From: CAZLLE01 sp964560425
Lineage (GTDB): Bacteria > Campylobacterota > Campylobacteria > Campylobacterales > QNZT01
Length of the DNA stretch: 64,000 bases
Assembly: GCA_964560425.1 (NCBI GenBank)
Contig: CAZLLE010000009.1
Location: 1 to 64,000 of the forward strand
Direction of reading: 5' to 3'
Program-made: the position numbers and the translations under genes
Part shown: positions 16,987-25,121 of the stretch, piece after piece
Numbering within the stretch: the first letter of the stretch is position 1
Layout of the letters: every line of letters begins with the position of its first letter
Notes under the pieces: generated by a model
Databases searched by the model: none
What the model saw: only the letters and a program-made list of their open reading frames with translations
What the model was told of the DNA's origin: nothing

Positions 16987-17790
16987 ATGAATCAATTTTT
17001 AGAGGCAAAAAATCTATTTAAAGATGATTTTGACCTAGAAGGGTATCTTGATAGTTTTAGCTTTGAACATGCCAAAACAGAACTACTAAGATCACTAAAT
17101 TCTCCAGATATTCCACTTATATTTCTACTAGGTAACCCCGGATATGGTAAAAGTTACCTACTAAAGTTTATAGAACAGAGAGCTGATGCTATTAAAATTG
17201 CAAAATTTATATCTCTACCATATTTTACAGAGAGAGAATTTTTGGAAAATTTAGTTGAAATTGCTGGGGTACAAGCAATTAATAAAAGATATGATCTAGA
17301 AGTCCTTATGAAAACACTAAAAGATAGACTTAATCCTCTTGAGTATACAATCATTATTGATGAAGCTCAACTACTCAATCATAAACAAATGGAGCTAATT
17401 AGAATATTGAGTGATATGCGTATATTTAAGTTTTTATTAGCAATGCATAAAAAAGATGGTCACAAAATATTGGCAAAATCACACTTTAAATCAAGAACAA
17501 ATAGTGTCATATACATGGAAGCCCTCAAAAAAGAGGAGATTGAACGATATATTACCAATAGACTACTCTCTCGAAATCTATCAAATATAGTATCTGCTTT
17601 TGACTCATCTGATATAAATTTTATCTATAAAATTAGTCAAGGAAATTTTAGACTTATGAAAAAGTTACTTAGTGCATTATTTGAAATAATAGATGTAGCC
17701 CAACAAGAGAATCTTAAAAAATATAGTAAAATACGAGAAGCAACACTAACTATGGCAGCAATTGATATAGGATTGATAAATGTTAAATAA
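16987..17790 (+). CDS. ExeA/MshM-like AAA ATPase
   Basis: 267 residues. P-loop ATPase with Walker A LLGNPGYGKSYLL near 40-52 and Walker B YTIIIDEAQLL, followed by sensor-like IRILSDMRIFKFLLAMH and a C-terminal helical part. ExeA/MshM-type ATPases act with type II secretion, MSHA pilus or DNA-uptake machinery. The next gene overlaps by 11 bp and resembles MshN in layout. No secretin, pilin or traffic ATPase is in this window, so the partner apparatus must be elsewhere. Confidence 0.8.
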   Translation: MNQFLEAKNLFKDDFDLEGYLDSFSFEHAKTELLRSLNSPDIPLIFLLGNPGYGKSYLLKFIEQRADAIKIAKFISLPYFTEREFLENLVEIAGVQAINKRYDLEVLMKTLKDRLNPLEYTIIIDEAQLLNHKQMELIRILSDMRIFKFLLAMHKKDGHKILAKSHFKSRTNSVIYMEALKKEEIERYITNRLLSRNLSNIVSAFDSSDINFIYKISQGNFRLMKKLLSALFEIIDVAQQENLKKYSKIREATLTMAAIDIGLINVK

Positions 17791-18379
17791 TGATATTCAT
17801 AGTTTAATAAGACAATATAAAAAATATAAAAAACAGAGAAGATTTGACTCTATTGGAAGAATGATAGCCTGGATCTTACTTCCTATTGTGGTAGTTGCTA
17901 CATTTCTAACATTTCAAAATAGTGATACTAAAGAGAGAGTTGAAGATATCAAACCCAAAGTTCAAGAAACACCACCTATTACAGAGAAAAAAATAGAGAA
18001 TACAAATGAACAAATTGTAGAAAATCAAGTACAAGAAGAGGAGAAAAAACCCAAAGAGGAGGAGAAAAAGAGTGTCAAAGATGAAAATCTTCAAAGATTA
18101 CTCTCATACTATACAAAACGAAAAAGCTACTCTTCTACAATAAGTATTGCTAGCTATTATTATAGTTATCGAGAGTATGAGAATGCTATCAAATGGGCAA
18201 TTAGAGCAAGTAAAATAAATAAAAATAAAGATCAACCATGGATCATCTATGCAAAATCAAAATCTGCCCTAGGCAATGATATAATTGCAAAAAAAGCATT
18301 AGAGACATATTTAAAATTTAATGAATCAACAGAAGCAGAAATTTTACTTAAAACATTAGAGAATAACACTACAAAATAG
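17780..18379 (+). CDS. TM-anchored TPR protein (MshN/CDC27-like)
   Basis: 199 residues: an N-terminal basic segment, one TM helix near 28-46, a Glu/Lys-rich linker (about 50-100), and a C-terminal TPR-like region (IASYYYSYREYENAIKWAIRASKINK and after). It overlaps the ATPase gene by 11 bp, so they are coupled. MSHA operons place mshN after mshM with the same TM-linker-TPR plan; homology here is inferred from plan and order. Ends 13 bp before moeA. Confidence 0.65.
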   Translation: MLNNDIHSLIRQYKKYKKQRRFDSIGRMIAWILLPIVVVATFLTFQNSDTKERVEDIKPKVQETPPITEKKIENTNEQIVENQVQEEEKKPKEEEKKSVKDENLQRLLSYYTKRKSYSSTISIASYYYSYREYENAIKWAIRASKINKNKDQPWIIYAKSKSALGNDIIAKKALETYLKFNESTEAEILLKTLENNTTK

Positions 18380-18392
18380 TAAAGGATTTAAT

Positions 18393-19604
18393 TTGAGTGT
18401 AACTATACTTGAGGCAATAGATATTATATTAAAAAACACCAACCCTCTTTCAACTGAAATTTTACCAATTGAGCAGATACTTTTTAAAATATCTGCTCAA
18501 GATATAAAAGCAACAATAGCCCTACCACAATTTAACAACTCAGCAATGGATGGGTACGCTCTAAAAGGAGAGTCAAAAAACTATAAAGTTGTTGGCAAGA
18601 TTTTGGCAGGTGATTCTCATAATCATATATTAAATGAAAATGAAGCAATTAAAATCATGACGGGTGCAAAAGCTCCTATTAATACAGACAAAATTATACC
18701 CCAAGAGAATACCCAAACTATAGATGAATCAACTATAGAGATTATAAAAGATGTAAAATTAAACGCTCATATTAGATATAAGGGTGAGGATATAGATATA
18801 GATGAGACAATTCTATCATCTAAAGAAAAGATTAACTCTTCACATATAGCACTATTAGCAAGTCAAGGTATTACTCATGTAGAGGTCTATAAGAAGCCTC
18901 GTATTGCAATATTTGCAAGTGGTAATGAGCTAAAACTACACTTTGAAAAGTTAGAAGAGTCACAAATATATAATTCAAACACCCCTTATCTCATAGCAAG
19001 AGCCAAAGAGCTTGGGTGTGAAGCATCTTTTGTTGGTAGATCTGATGATAATATTGAATCACTCAAACAAATTATAGAAAACTCCCTCTCTTATGATTTT
19101 ATAGTTACAAGTGGTGGAGTAAGTGTAGGGGAGGCAGATTTTACAAAAAAGGCTTTTAATGCTCTTGAATGTGTAGAAAAATTTTCAAAAGTAGAGATAA
19201 AACCGGGCAAACCAACAACATTTGGAATGATCGGAAAAACTCCTGTTTTAAATCTACCAGGAAATCCACTAGCAAGTGCAATAAACTTTGAAATTTTTGC
19301 CAAACCCCTAATAAAAAAATTAAGTGGTTCATCAAAGTATTATCATGGATATATTGAGACAAAAATAGATAAAGAGTTTATAAAAACAAGAAAAGTACCA
19401 ACAGTCATACCAGGTTTTTTTGATGGTATATCTTTTAAAGTAGCAGACCAATTTTCACCAGGAATGGTAAATGTATTAAATCACTGCAATGGCTTTATAT
19501 TAATATCTAAAGATAGAGATCAAATAAAAAAAGATGATATAGTTAAGTTTTTACCGATGAATTGGGAATTTGAACAAGAAGATTTTGTAGATTTTCAATC
19601 ATAA
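18393..19604 (+). CDS. moeA: Molybdopterin molybdotransferase MoeA
   Basis: 403 residues, full length for MoeA, which inserts molybdate into adenylylated molybdopterin. Visible motifs: FNNSAMDGYAL, IMTGAKAPINTD, the MPT-binding core VTSGGVSVGEADFTK, KIEIKPGKP-like KVEIKPGKPTTFG and LNLPGNPLASAINFE. The start is TTG with AAAGGA at proper spacing; no in-frame ATG precedes the conserved N-terminus. It supplies cofactor for enzymes such as the formate dehydrogenase here. It trails the ATPase/TPR pair. Confidence 0.95.
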   Translation: MSVTILEAIDIILKNTNPLSTEILPIEQILFKISAQDIKATIALPQFNNSAMDGYALKGESKNYKVVGKILAGDSHNHILNENEAIKIMTGAKAPINTDKIIPQENTQTIDESTIEIIKDVKLNAHIRYKGEDIDIDETILSSKEKINSSHIALLASQGITHVEVYKKPRIAIFASGNELKLHFEKLEESQIYNSNTPYLIARAKELGCEASFVGRSDDNIESLKQIIENSLSYDFIVTSGGVSVGEADFTKKAFNALECVEKFSKVEIKPGKPTTFGMIGKTPVLNLPGNPLASAINFEIFAKPLIKKLSGSSKYYHGYIETKIDKEFIKTRKVPTVIPGFFDGISFKVADQFSPGMVNVLNHCNGFILISKDRDQIKKDDIVKFLPMNWEFEQEDFVDFQS

Positions 19605-19634
19605 TATCATAAGAGGATATCCTCTTATGATATT
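19603..19634. terminator. 32-nt perfect palindrome between convergent moeA and cytochrome genes
   Basis: AATATCATAAGAGGAT and its exact reverse complement abut, giving a 16-bp perfect arm (hairpin with an ATAT loop). It starts at the moeA stop codon and ends 9 bp from the convergent gene. It has no strong T-run but is well placed as a bidirectional terminator. Confidence 0.6.
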
Positions 19635-19643
19635 AAAAAGTCA

Positions 19644-20429
19644 CTATAGACCTGAAATATATGCAGCAACATCAGCGATATCTTCATCACTATATGATGC
19701 AACTTGTCCTTTCATGACACCTTTCATAGCACCACCATAAGATCCATCTTTATAACCTTTTAGTGCCTCTGTAGTTTTTGCAACATCCCAACCAGCAATA
19801 ACCTGACTAGCATTCAATGCTTTTTTCTCACCTCTCATGCCATGACATGCAACACATTTTGCAAATTTTGCTTTACCAGCTTCAGCATCTCCACTACCAG
19901 TTACTGCCGCAACAGCAGTAGCCGCAGCACCAGCTACAGCATCTTTTGCATCTGTAACTACTTCTGTGGTTTTTTCAACAGCTGCTGCTCCTGCATCTTT
20001 TGCACTCTCTACAGCATCACCAGCCATCTCTTTTGCTTTATCAGCTACTTCACCAGCTTTTTCAACTACTGCCGAACCAGCATCTTTTGCACTCTCAACA
20101 GCACTAGCAGCAGCTTCTTTTGTACTCTCAACAGCACTACTTGTCGCCTCTTTTGCTTTATCCACAGCACTACTTGTTGCTTCTTTTGCTTTATCCACAA
20201 CACTAGTAGTAGCCTCTTTTGTACCTTCAGACACTTCTGACGCTTTCTCTGCTACAGCAGCACCAGCATCTCTTGTTTTATCAACTGCTTTTACTGTTGT
20301 ATCTTTTGTAATTTCAACAACACCATGCGTAGCCTCTTTTACCTCTTCTGCAATCTCAGAACCACTCTTATCACCACAACCTACTAAAAGGGCAGCAACT
20401 ACCAACGAATATAAAAAAGTTTTTTTCAT
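19644..20429 (-). CDS. Lipoprotein cytochrome c with LEA-like 11-residue repeat linker
   Basis: 261 residues. The signal peptide has lipobox LVGC (lipid Cys18). Residues about 25-180 are Ala/Lys/Glu/Val-rich and repeat every 11 residues (KEATTSVVDKA, KEATSSAVDKA twice, KEATSSAVEST, KEAAASAVESA, KDAGSAVVEKA). The last 70 residues are a small class I cytochrome c: heme motif Cys192-Val-Ala-Cys195-His196 and a Met ligand probably near 235-239 (GGAMKGVMKGQ). It is a c553-type carrier tethered to the membrane by a long amphipathic helical arm. The periodic repeat matches group-3 LEA proteins; the function of the arm is inferred. Confidence 0.85.
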   Translation of the reverse strand: MKKTFLYSLVVAALLVGCGDKSGSEIAEEVKEATHGVVEITKDTTVKAVDKTRDAGAAVAEKASEVSEGTKEATTSVVDKAKEATSSAVDKAKEATSSAVESTKEAAASAVESAKDAGSAVVEKAGEVADKAKEMAGDAVESAKDAGAAAVEKTTEVVTDAKDAVAGAAATAVAAVTGSGDAEAGKAKFAKCVACHGMRGEKKALNASQVIAGWDVAKTTEALKGYKDGSYGGAMKGVMKGQVASYSDEDIADVAAYISGL

Positions 20430-20556
20430 CTATTATCTCTCCTTATTTAAAAATAAACACAGCCATTTTACAACCTTATACTTTAAAACAAAGCTCAAAA
20501 GTGTCTAAAATTAATTAAATTTTTTTATATAAATATATTAAATTTTATATAAAAAG

Positions 20557-21318
20557 CTATCTACCCTCTTCATTATCCCAAAGACGAATATGCATTCTGT
20601 CTACATAAGAATAACCTTTTCTAATACAAAATAGAGCAACTGCTTTATCATTTTGAGCTAACTCTTTAGCTGTACTACCCATAGGCATACAATATATAGG
20701 AGTATCAACAAAATGTGAACTAATTTCACTAATTTCATGAGTATTCACATCAGAAGAGGAGAGTACAAATTTAAAAAAACTCTCTTTTGTATTATTTACA
20801 ATTGATTTAATAGCTTTAAAATTAATCCTCTTATTTCTAGCTTCACCAGAGTTCTTTAATTTGACACTCATTGCAAAAATAACTTTTTTATAGATAGGAT
20901 ATTTTTCAAAATCAATAAAAATAGTAGCATTACTCTCAAAAGTAACACGATGCCCTAACTCTATAAAATGAGATATAGTATCTATCAAAATAGAGTTTTC
21001 GTGATGTAAAAGTGGTTCACCTCCAGTAAAAACGATATCTGGCTTAAAATTTAGATCCTCCAGATATTGATCAATCTCAGATATTAAAGCCTCTTTAAAC
21101 TCTATCTTATGCCACTCTTGTGAAAAATGTTCATGATGTACTGCTCTAATAGAATCACACCCAACAATAATTGAGTTATCCTTTGGTGAAATAGTCTCAA
21201 CACCAAATCCGACACAACCCAAATTACATCCACCCAAACGAATAAAAATGGATGGGGTTCCAGCAAACTTGCCCTCCCCTTGAAAAGAGTAAAAAGATTC
21301 AACCAAAAAGAGCATCAA
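20557..21318 (-). CDS. queE: 7-carboxy-7-deazaguanine synthase QueE (radical SAM)
   Basis: 253 residues. Catalyses ring contraction of carboxytetrahydropterin in queuosine synthesis. N-terminal FYSFQGEGKFAGTPSIFIRL is the QueE hallmark, and FTGGEPLLH is the SAM GGEP motif. The Fe-S loop is unusual: Cys31-NLG-Cys35, then about 18 extra residues before GCDSIRAV with Cys54, where most relatives have C-x3-C-x2-C or C-x14-C-x2-C. It overlaps moaA by 4 bp. Identity is firm; the exact cluster ligands are uncertain. Confidence 0.9.
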   Translation of the reverse strand: MMLFLVESFYSFQGEGKFAGTPSIFIRLGGCNLGCVGFGVETISPKDNSIIVGCDSIRAVHHEHFSQEWHKIEFKEALISEIDQYLEDLNFKPDIVFTGGEPLLHHENSILIDTISHFIELGHRVTFESNATIFIDFEKYPIYKKVIFAMSVKLKNSGEARNKRINFKAIKSIVNNTKESFFKFVLSSSDVNTHEISEISSHFVDTPIYCMPMGSTAKELAQNDKAVALFCIRKGYSYVDRMHIRLWDNEEGR

Positions 21319-22280
21319 CCACCCGTTTCATAAAAAGCACGATTAGATACTTCACTATCAGATTCATCCCATCTATTTTTTTCTGGTTTATCTTTTAAGA
21401 CCTGTTTTAATACTGCCGCAGCAGCCTCTATATCCCCAGCTTTTACAGCATCTTTGATACTCATAGCCTCATCAAAATAGAGACAAGGAATAAGATGCCC
21501 CTCTGCTGTTAATCTAATACGATTACAATTTTCACAAAAATCATGTTTGTGTGGATCAATAAGACCAAATTTATAACCATCTTCAAGAACATAACTAAAA
21601 GATGGGCTACTTCCCTCTCTACCTATTTTCCTAATAACATATTTCTCTTTTACTTTGTCCAAAATCTCACGACCCAAAAGCCCCTCTAAATGATCTTTTG
21701 CCAAGCTATTTTCCATATATTCAATAAAACGAACTTCAATACCTCTCTGTTTTGCATAATCCAAAACATCTATAATTTCATTATCATTAATACCTTTGAG
21801 AGGAACCATATTGATTTTTACTTTTAGCCCTACTTCAAGAGCCTTTTCTACACCTTCCAAAACATCTTTTAAAACATCTTTTTGTGCAATCTGGTGTGCT
21901 ATTTCTGGCTTTAGTGAATCTATAGAGATATTTAATCTTTTTAATCCAGCATCTTTTAATTTTTGTGCTACACCATTTAGAAGATATCCATTTGTAGTAA
22001 GTGCCAAATCTATATCTGACTTATATTCAGAGATCATGCGGATAAAACCATCCAAATTTTCCCTCAAAAGTGGTTCTCCACCTGTAATTCTAATCTTATT
22101 TACACCCTCATCAATTGCAACTTTCATAAAAAGAAACAACTCTTCAAATGATAGTAAATTCTCCTTTGGAACCCATGAAAAAGGTTTATCAGGCATACAA
22201 TATTGACACCTAAAATTACACCTCTCAGTTACTGAAACCCTCAGATAATTTACTTCTCGTCCATGTCCATCTATTAACAT
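21315..22280 (-). CDS. moaA: GTP 3',8-cyclase MoaA
   Basis: 321 residues. First step of molybdopterin synthesis from GTP. The N-terminal radical SAM cluster is CNFRCQYCMP, with ITGGEPLLR after it. The C-terminal second cluster is CENCNRIRLTAEGHLIPC, and the protein ends in the conserved Gly-Gly tail. All key residues are present. It is the upstream partner of queE and, with moeA nearby, serves molybdoenzymes such as the formate dehydrogenase. Confidence 0.97.
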   Translation of the reverse strand: MLIDGHGREVNYLRVSVTERCNFRCQYCMPDKPFSWVPKENLLSFEELFLFMKVAIDEGVNKIRITGGEPLLRENLDGFIRMISEYKSDIDLALTTNGYLLNGVAQKLKDAGLKRLNISIDSLKPEIAHQIAQKDVLKDVLEGVEKALEVGLKVKINMVPLKGINDNEIIDVLDYAKQRGIEVRFIEYMENSLAKDHLEGLLGREILDKVKEKYVIRKIGREGSSPSFSYVLEDGYKFGLIDPHKHDFCENCNRIRLTAEGHLIPCLYFDEAMSIKDAVKAGDIEAAAAVLKQVLKDKPEKNRWDESDSEVSNRAFYETGG

Positions 22281-22336
22281 TTACACCTTTCCCCTATTTA
22301 AAGTTAATAATATTATACATAGATTGAGATTAAGTA

Positions 22337-22843
22337 TTATCTTAAATTTGCAATCCTTAAAATAAGATCAACTTCACCTTGAGGAACTCTCTCTTTTTTT
22401 GCAATCTCTTCTGCTGAAAATCCCTTTTTATAAAGGTCTATAATACGATTTTCATTTACTTGAGCACTATTGACACTCAAAGCAGATAGTTTTGTACTCT
22501 CTTCTATCTTATTAATTCGCTCATTTACACTCTCTTCGATCTGTAACATATTTGATTCAAGCTCTTTAATTGCTCTAATAGTCTTGAGTATGGGATCACT
22601 TAGATCATTAATTTTATCATTCAACTTTTTTTCAATAACAGCAAGTTCAGACTCAATATCAATATCTATTTTTGGTACTTCAATCTTTTTGTTTTCTAAT
22701 GTATAGATACGGTTTCCCAATTCATCAATAACACCTTCATAGGCAGAGAGCTTCTGTAAAAGTCCCTGATCTTTAAAATACAAATAGGCAATCAAAATCA
22801 ACAACACCAACGAAAAAGCAATGATTACAATCATATCCATCAT
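22337..22843 (-). CDS. TM-anchored coiled-coil protein with C-terminal HTH-like motif
   Basis: 168 residues: an N-terminal TM helix (3-22), a long coiled coil (about 30-125), and a C-terminal sigma-like or resolvase-like helix-turn-helix pattern (LYKKGFSAEEIAKKERVPQGEVDLIL). I recall such proteins in Campylobacterota under DUF6115, function unknown. Its start overlaps the upstream gene stop by 4 bp. DNA binding from the membrane is possible but unproven. Confidence 0.65.
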   Translation of the reverse strand: MMDMIVIIAFSLVLLILIAYLYFKDQGLLQKLSAYEGVIDELGNRIYTLENKKIEVPKIDIDIESELAVIEKKLNDKINDLSDPILKTIRAIKELESNMLQIEESVNERINKIEESTKLSALSVNSAQVNENRIIDLYKKGFSAEEIAKKERVPQGEVDLILRIANLR

Positions 22844-23361
22844 GCCTTTGCCTTTAACTCTCTAATCATTACTCTCTCCCTTGAAGCTACATAACTATTC
22901 CAATCTTTTTGATCTTTGTCATGCATCAATAATATTTGACCAATATTTGTAGAGATAGCTCTAATAAAAATAGGCATCTCTCTTTTTGGAAAAACTGGCA
23001 TCTCTATTCGACAATAATACTCTTGAGCCTCTTCAAAAAAATCACCCTCTAAACTAATATTTTCAAAACCTATTGAATCTATCATCTCATGGTGAGAAAG
23101 AGGGATAAGCTCCCTCTCCTCTTTTTTTATCAAAGCAGTTAATTGATCCACCTTTTTGTGTAACTCTACAATGAGTGTCAATAATACAGGATCACTATTT
23201 TCTGTTTCACCTTTTGCTTTAGCCAGTTTTAACCACTGCCCCACAGCATCCTCTTCAAACTCCGAAAGAGAATTAAACTCTTTTTGAAAAAATTCTCTAT
23301 TTTGATCAACTTTTTCAAAATGAATTACCAATGGTGCTTTTACAAATCGTATATCTAACAT
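22840..23361 (-). CDS. Hypothetical protein, possibly atypical PilZ domain
   Basis: 173 residues, soluble, no signal. A helical first half with LTLIVELHKKVDQLTALI is followed by a beta-rich second half (IDSIGFENISLEGDFF, YYCRIEMPVFP, MPIFIRAIS) and a C-terminal ERVMIRELK helix. This order resembles atypical tPilZ proteins that bind or mimic c-di-GMP receptors, but I see no RxxxR and D/NxSxxG residues, so nucleotide binding is doubtful. It overlaps the next gene by 4 bp and abuts the prenyltransferase. Confidence 0.55.
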   Translation of the reverse strand: MLDIRFVKAPLVIHFEKVDQNREFFQKEFNSLSEFEEDAVGQWLKLAKAKGETENSDPVLLTLIVELHKKVDQLTALIKKEERELIPLSHHEMIDSIGFENISLEGDFFEEAQEYYCRIEMPVFPKREMPIFIRAISTNIGQILLMHDKDQKDWNSYVASRERVMIRELKAKA

Positions 23362-24219
23362 TTAAAAAACCTTATCCAAAATCACAAAAACTAAAAACAT
23401 GATACCCAAATATCCATTAAGGGTAAAAAAAACTTTATCTATTTTGGTAAAATCTCTATTTACTATCTCATGTTCCTTATATAAAATCACACTAGAGATC
23501 AAAACAGCCAGATAAATCCACCATCCACTATGAGAAATATAAGCAAAAAATCCCCAAAACAAAATAGTCAAAGCATGAAAAATTTGCGAAATAAAGAGTG
23601 TACATTTAGCTCCATATTGCGAAGGAATCGAATGTAGTGAGACCTTTTTATCGAACTCTATATCTTGCAAAGAGTACAACAGATCAAACCCAGCCACCCA
23701 AAACATAACACCAATAGAGAGAAACAGTGACCAAAGTGTTACTTCTGCGGACACAGCTACAACACCAGCAATAGGAGCAAACCCCAAAGAGAGTCCCAAA
23801 ACCAGATGAGCCAATGAAGAGAACCTTTTAAATAGAGAATATCCACCCAAAATAATCAAAATAGGAAAAGATAACCAAAAAGCCAAAGAGTTAATCAAGA
23901 AAGCAACCACAATAAATAAAAGGGCATTTACAATTACAAAAAATAGAATACTATTTTTAGATAACCGCCCATCTACACTAGGACGAGAAGCTGTACGAGG
24001 ATTATCTTTATCAATATCAATATCCACCAGTCTATTAAATGCCATAGCAAAATTTCTAGCACTAATGGCCGCTAAAATTCCTAAAAAAAAGAGTTTCCAC
24101 CCAAACCACCCATCAGCAGCAACAATCATAGCAATAAAGATAAAGGGAAGAGAGAAGATAGAGTGTTTAAACATAATAAGTTCATTAATACTTTGAAGAG
24201 TTTTAATAATTTTTTGCAA
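23362..24219 (-). CDS. mqnP: UbiA-family prenyltransferase, probably menaquinone (MqnP) type
   Basis: 285 residues, about eight TM helices. It has both Asp-rich motifs: NRLVDIDIDKDNPRTASRP and DLLYSLQDIEFD. UbiA enzymes attach the prenyl tail to the quinone ring; in Campylobacterota that lack UbiA/MenA pathways the futalosine MqnP fits, which is why the symbol is tentative. The TTG start has AAAGG at good spacing. First gene of the - strand run down to queE. Confidence 0.85.
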   Translation of the reverse strand: MQKIIKTLQSINELIMFKHSIFSLPFIFIAMIVAADGWFGWKLFFLGILAAISARNFAMAFNRLVDIDIDKDNPRTASRPSVDGRLSKNSILFFVIVNALLFIVVAFLINSLAFWLSFPILIILGGYSLFKRFSSLAHLVLGLSLGFAPIAGVVAVSAEVTLWSLFLSIGVMFWVAGFDLLYSLQDIEFDKKVSLHSIPSQYGAKCTLFISQIFHALTILFWGFFAYISHSGWWIYLAVLISSVILYKEHEIVNRDFTKIDKVFFTLNGYLGIMFLVFVILDKVF

Positions 24220-24339
24220 ATTTAACCTTTTGAGATTTCTTTTAATTCTACAAAAAAAATATTAAGCTTGGGTAGGATTGCTATTAAGATTTAATTATTG
24301 CTATAATTATAGAAATAACCTGTTAAAAGTGAGCATATT

Positions 24340-25008
24340 ATGTTTTGTCTAAATTTTATTGTAATTTTAACCCTATTTACATCATCTACATATGCAGATG
24401 ATTTTGATTTTCTCAATCCTCCTATGACAGATAAGATAAAAAAGAGTCAAGCCAGAGCAGTTACTTGTACTCATCCTGCCCTTGCAGAGGATAAATTAGA
24501 TGAAAGTTTTAGATACGGCTGTTTTTGTGGAAAAAATTATCCTCATATCAAAAATGCCTCTGAAGATATATATAAACGATTAGACTTAAAACAAAGACGA
24601 GAATTAATCACTCAATACTACAAAATAAAGCCATATGATAGCATAGATGAGGCTTGTATGCTTCATGATATATGTTACATATATCAAGGCGGAGAGAGTC
24701 AAGATTGCAATGATGCTTTATATAAAAAATTGCGAAAAATAGAGGATTCATTTGGATCCCCAAGGGAGAGAGACTCAAAAGAGAGAAGATGCAAAACATT
24801 GGCTTCAGATATGGCATCTGTTTTTAAAACAATCTTTACAATAGGTGATGATGCTTCTGTAATAAAATTTGGAATGTTGGCATTTACTACACCAATAACA
24901 ATGGTAAGCCAAGGTATTCAAAAATCTTCACAATCATTTGCGGGTGGTTCAAACTACCCATTAATGCATGAAAAATGTATTACCCAAAATAAAAAAACCA
25001 CACATTAA
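24340..25008 (+). CDS. Secreted phospholipase A2-like protein
   Basis: 222 residues with a signal peptide (cleavage likely after about residue 19, TYA). Residues 59-64 read YGCFCG, as in the calcium loop of secretory phospholipase A2, and 103-113 read DEACMLHDICY with His109-Asp110 in the place of the catalytic His-Asp pair. The match extends to a later Cys (DCNDALYKKLRKI). Eight-odd Cys could form disulfides. The region between loop and helix is longer than in animal enzymes and the glycines of the loop are partly missing. Lipid hydrolysis is inferred. Confidence 0.65.
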   Translation: MFCLNFIVILTLFTSSTYADDFDFLNPPMTDKIKKSQARAVTCTHPALAEDKLDESFRYGCFCGKNYPHIKNASEDIYKRLDLKQRRELITQYYKIKPYDSIDEACMLHDICYIYQGGESQDCNDALYKKLRKIEDSFGSPRERDSKERRCKTLASDMASVFKTIFTIGDDASVIKFGMLAFTTPITMVSQGIQKSSQSFAGGSNYPLMHEKCITQNKKTTH

Positions 25009-25121
25009 TAAAGAAGAACAGTTATACTCTCTTGATGCTCCCTCTTTATACAATCAATTAGGTTTTTGTCGATCTTGAAGATATAATACAATTACAAATT
25101 CAACTATAGGTTTTTCTAATA

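Noticed and set aside
19842..20508. Two long Ser/Thr/Cys-rich or Ala/Ser-rich ORFs opposite the cytochrome gene
   Set aside because: They are mirror images of the 11-residue repeat on the other strand. Their composition comes from the repeat and they have no ribosome site.
20557..21318. QueE as a dead radical SAM enzyme
   Set aside because: The third Cys is not lost; it appears after an insert (GCDS), and the rest of the fold is intact, so I keep it as active with a variant loop.
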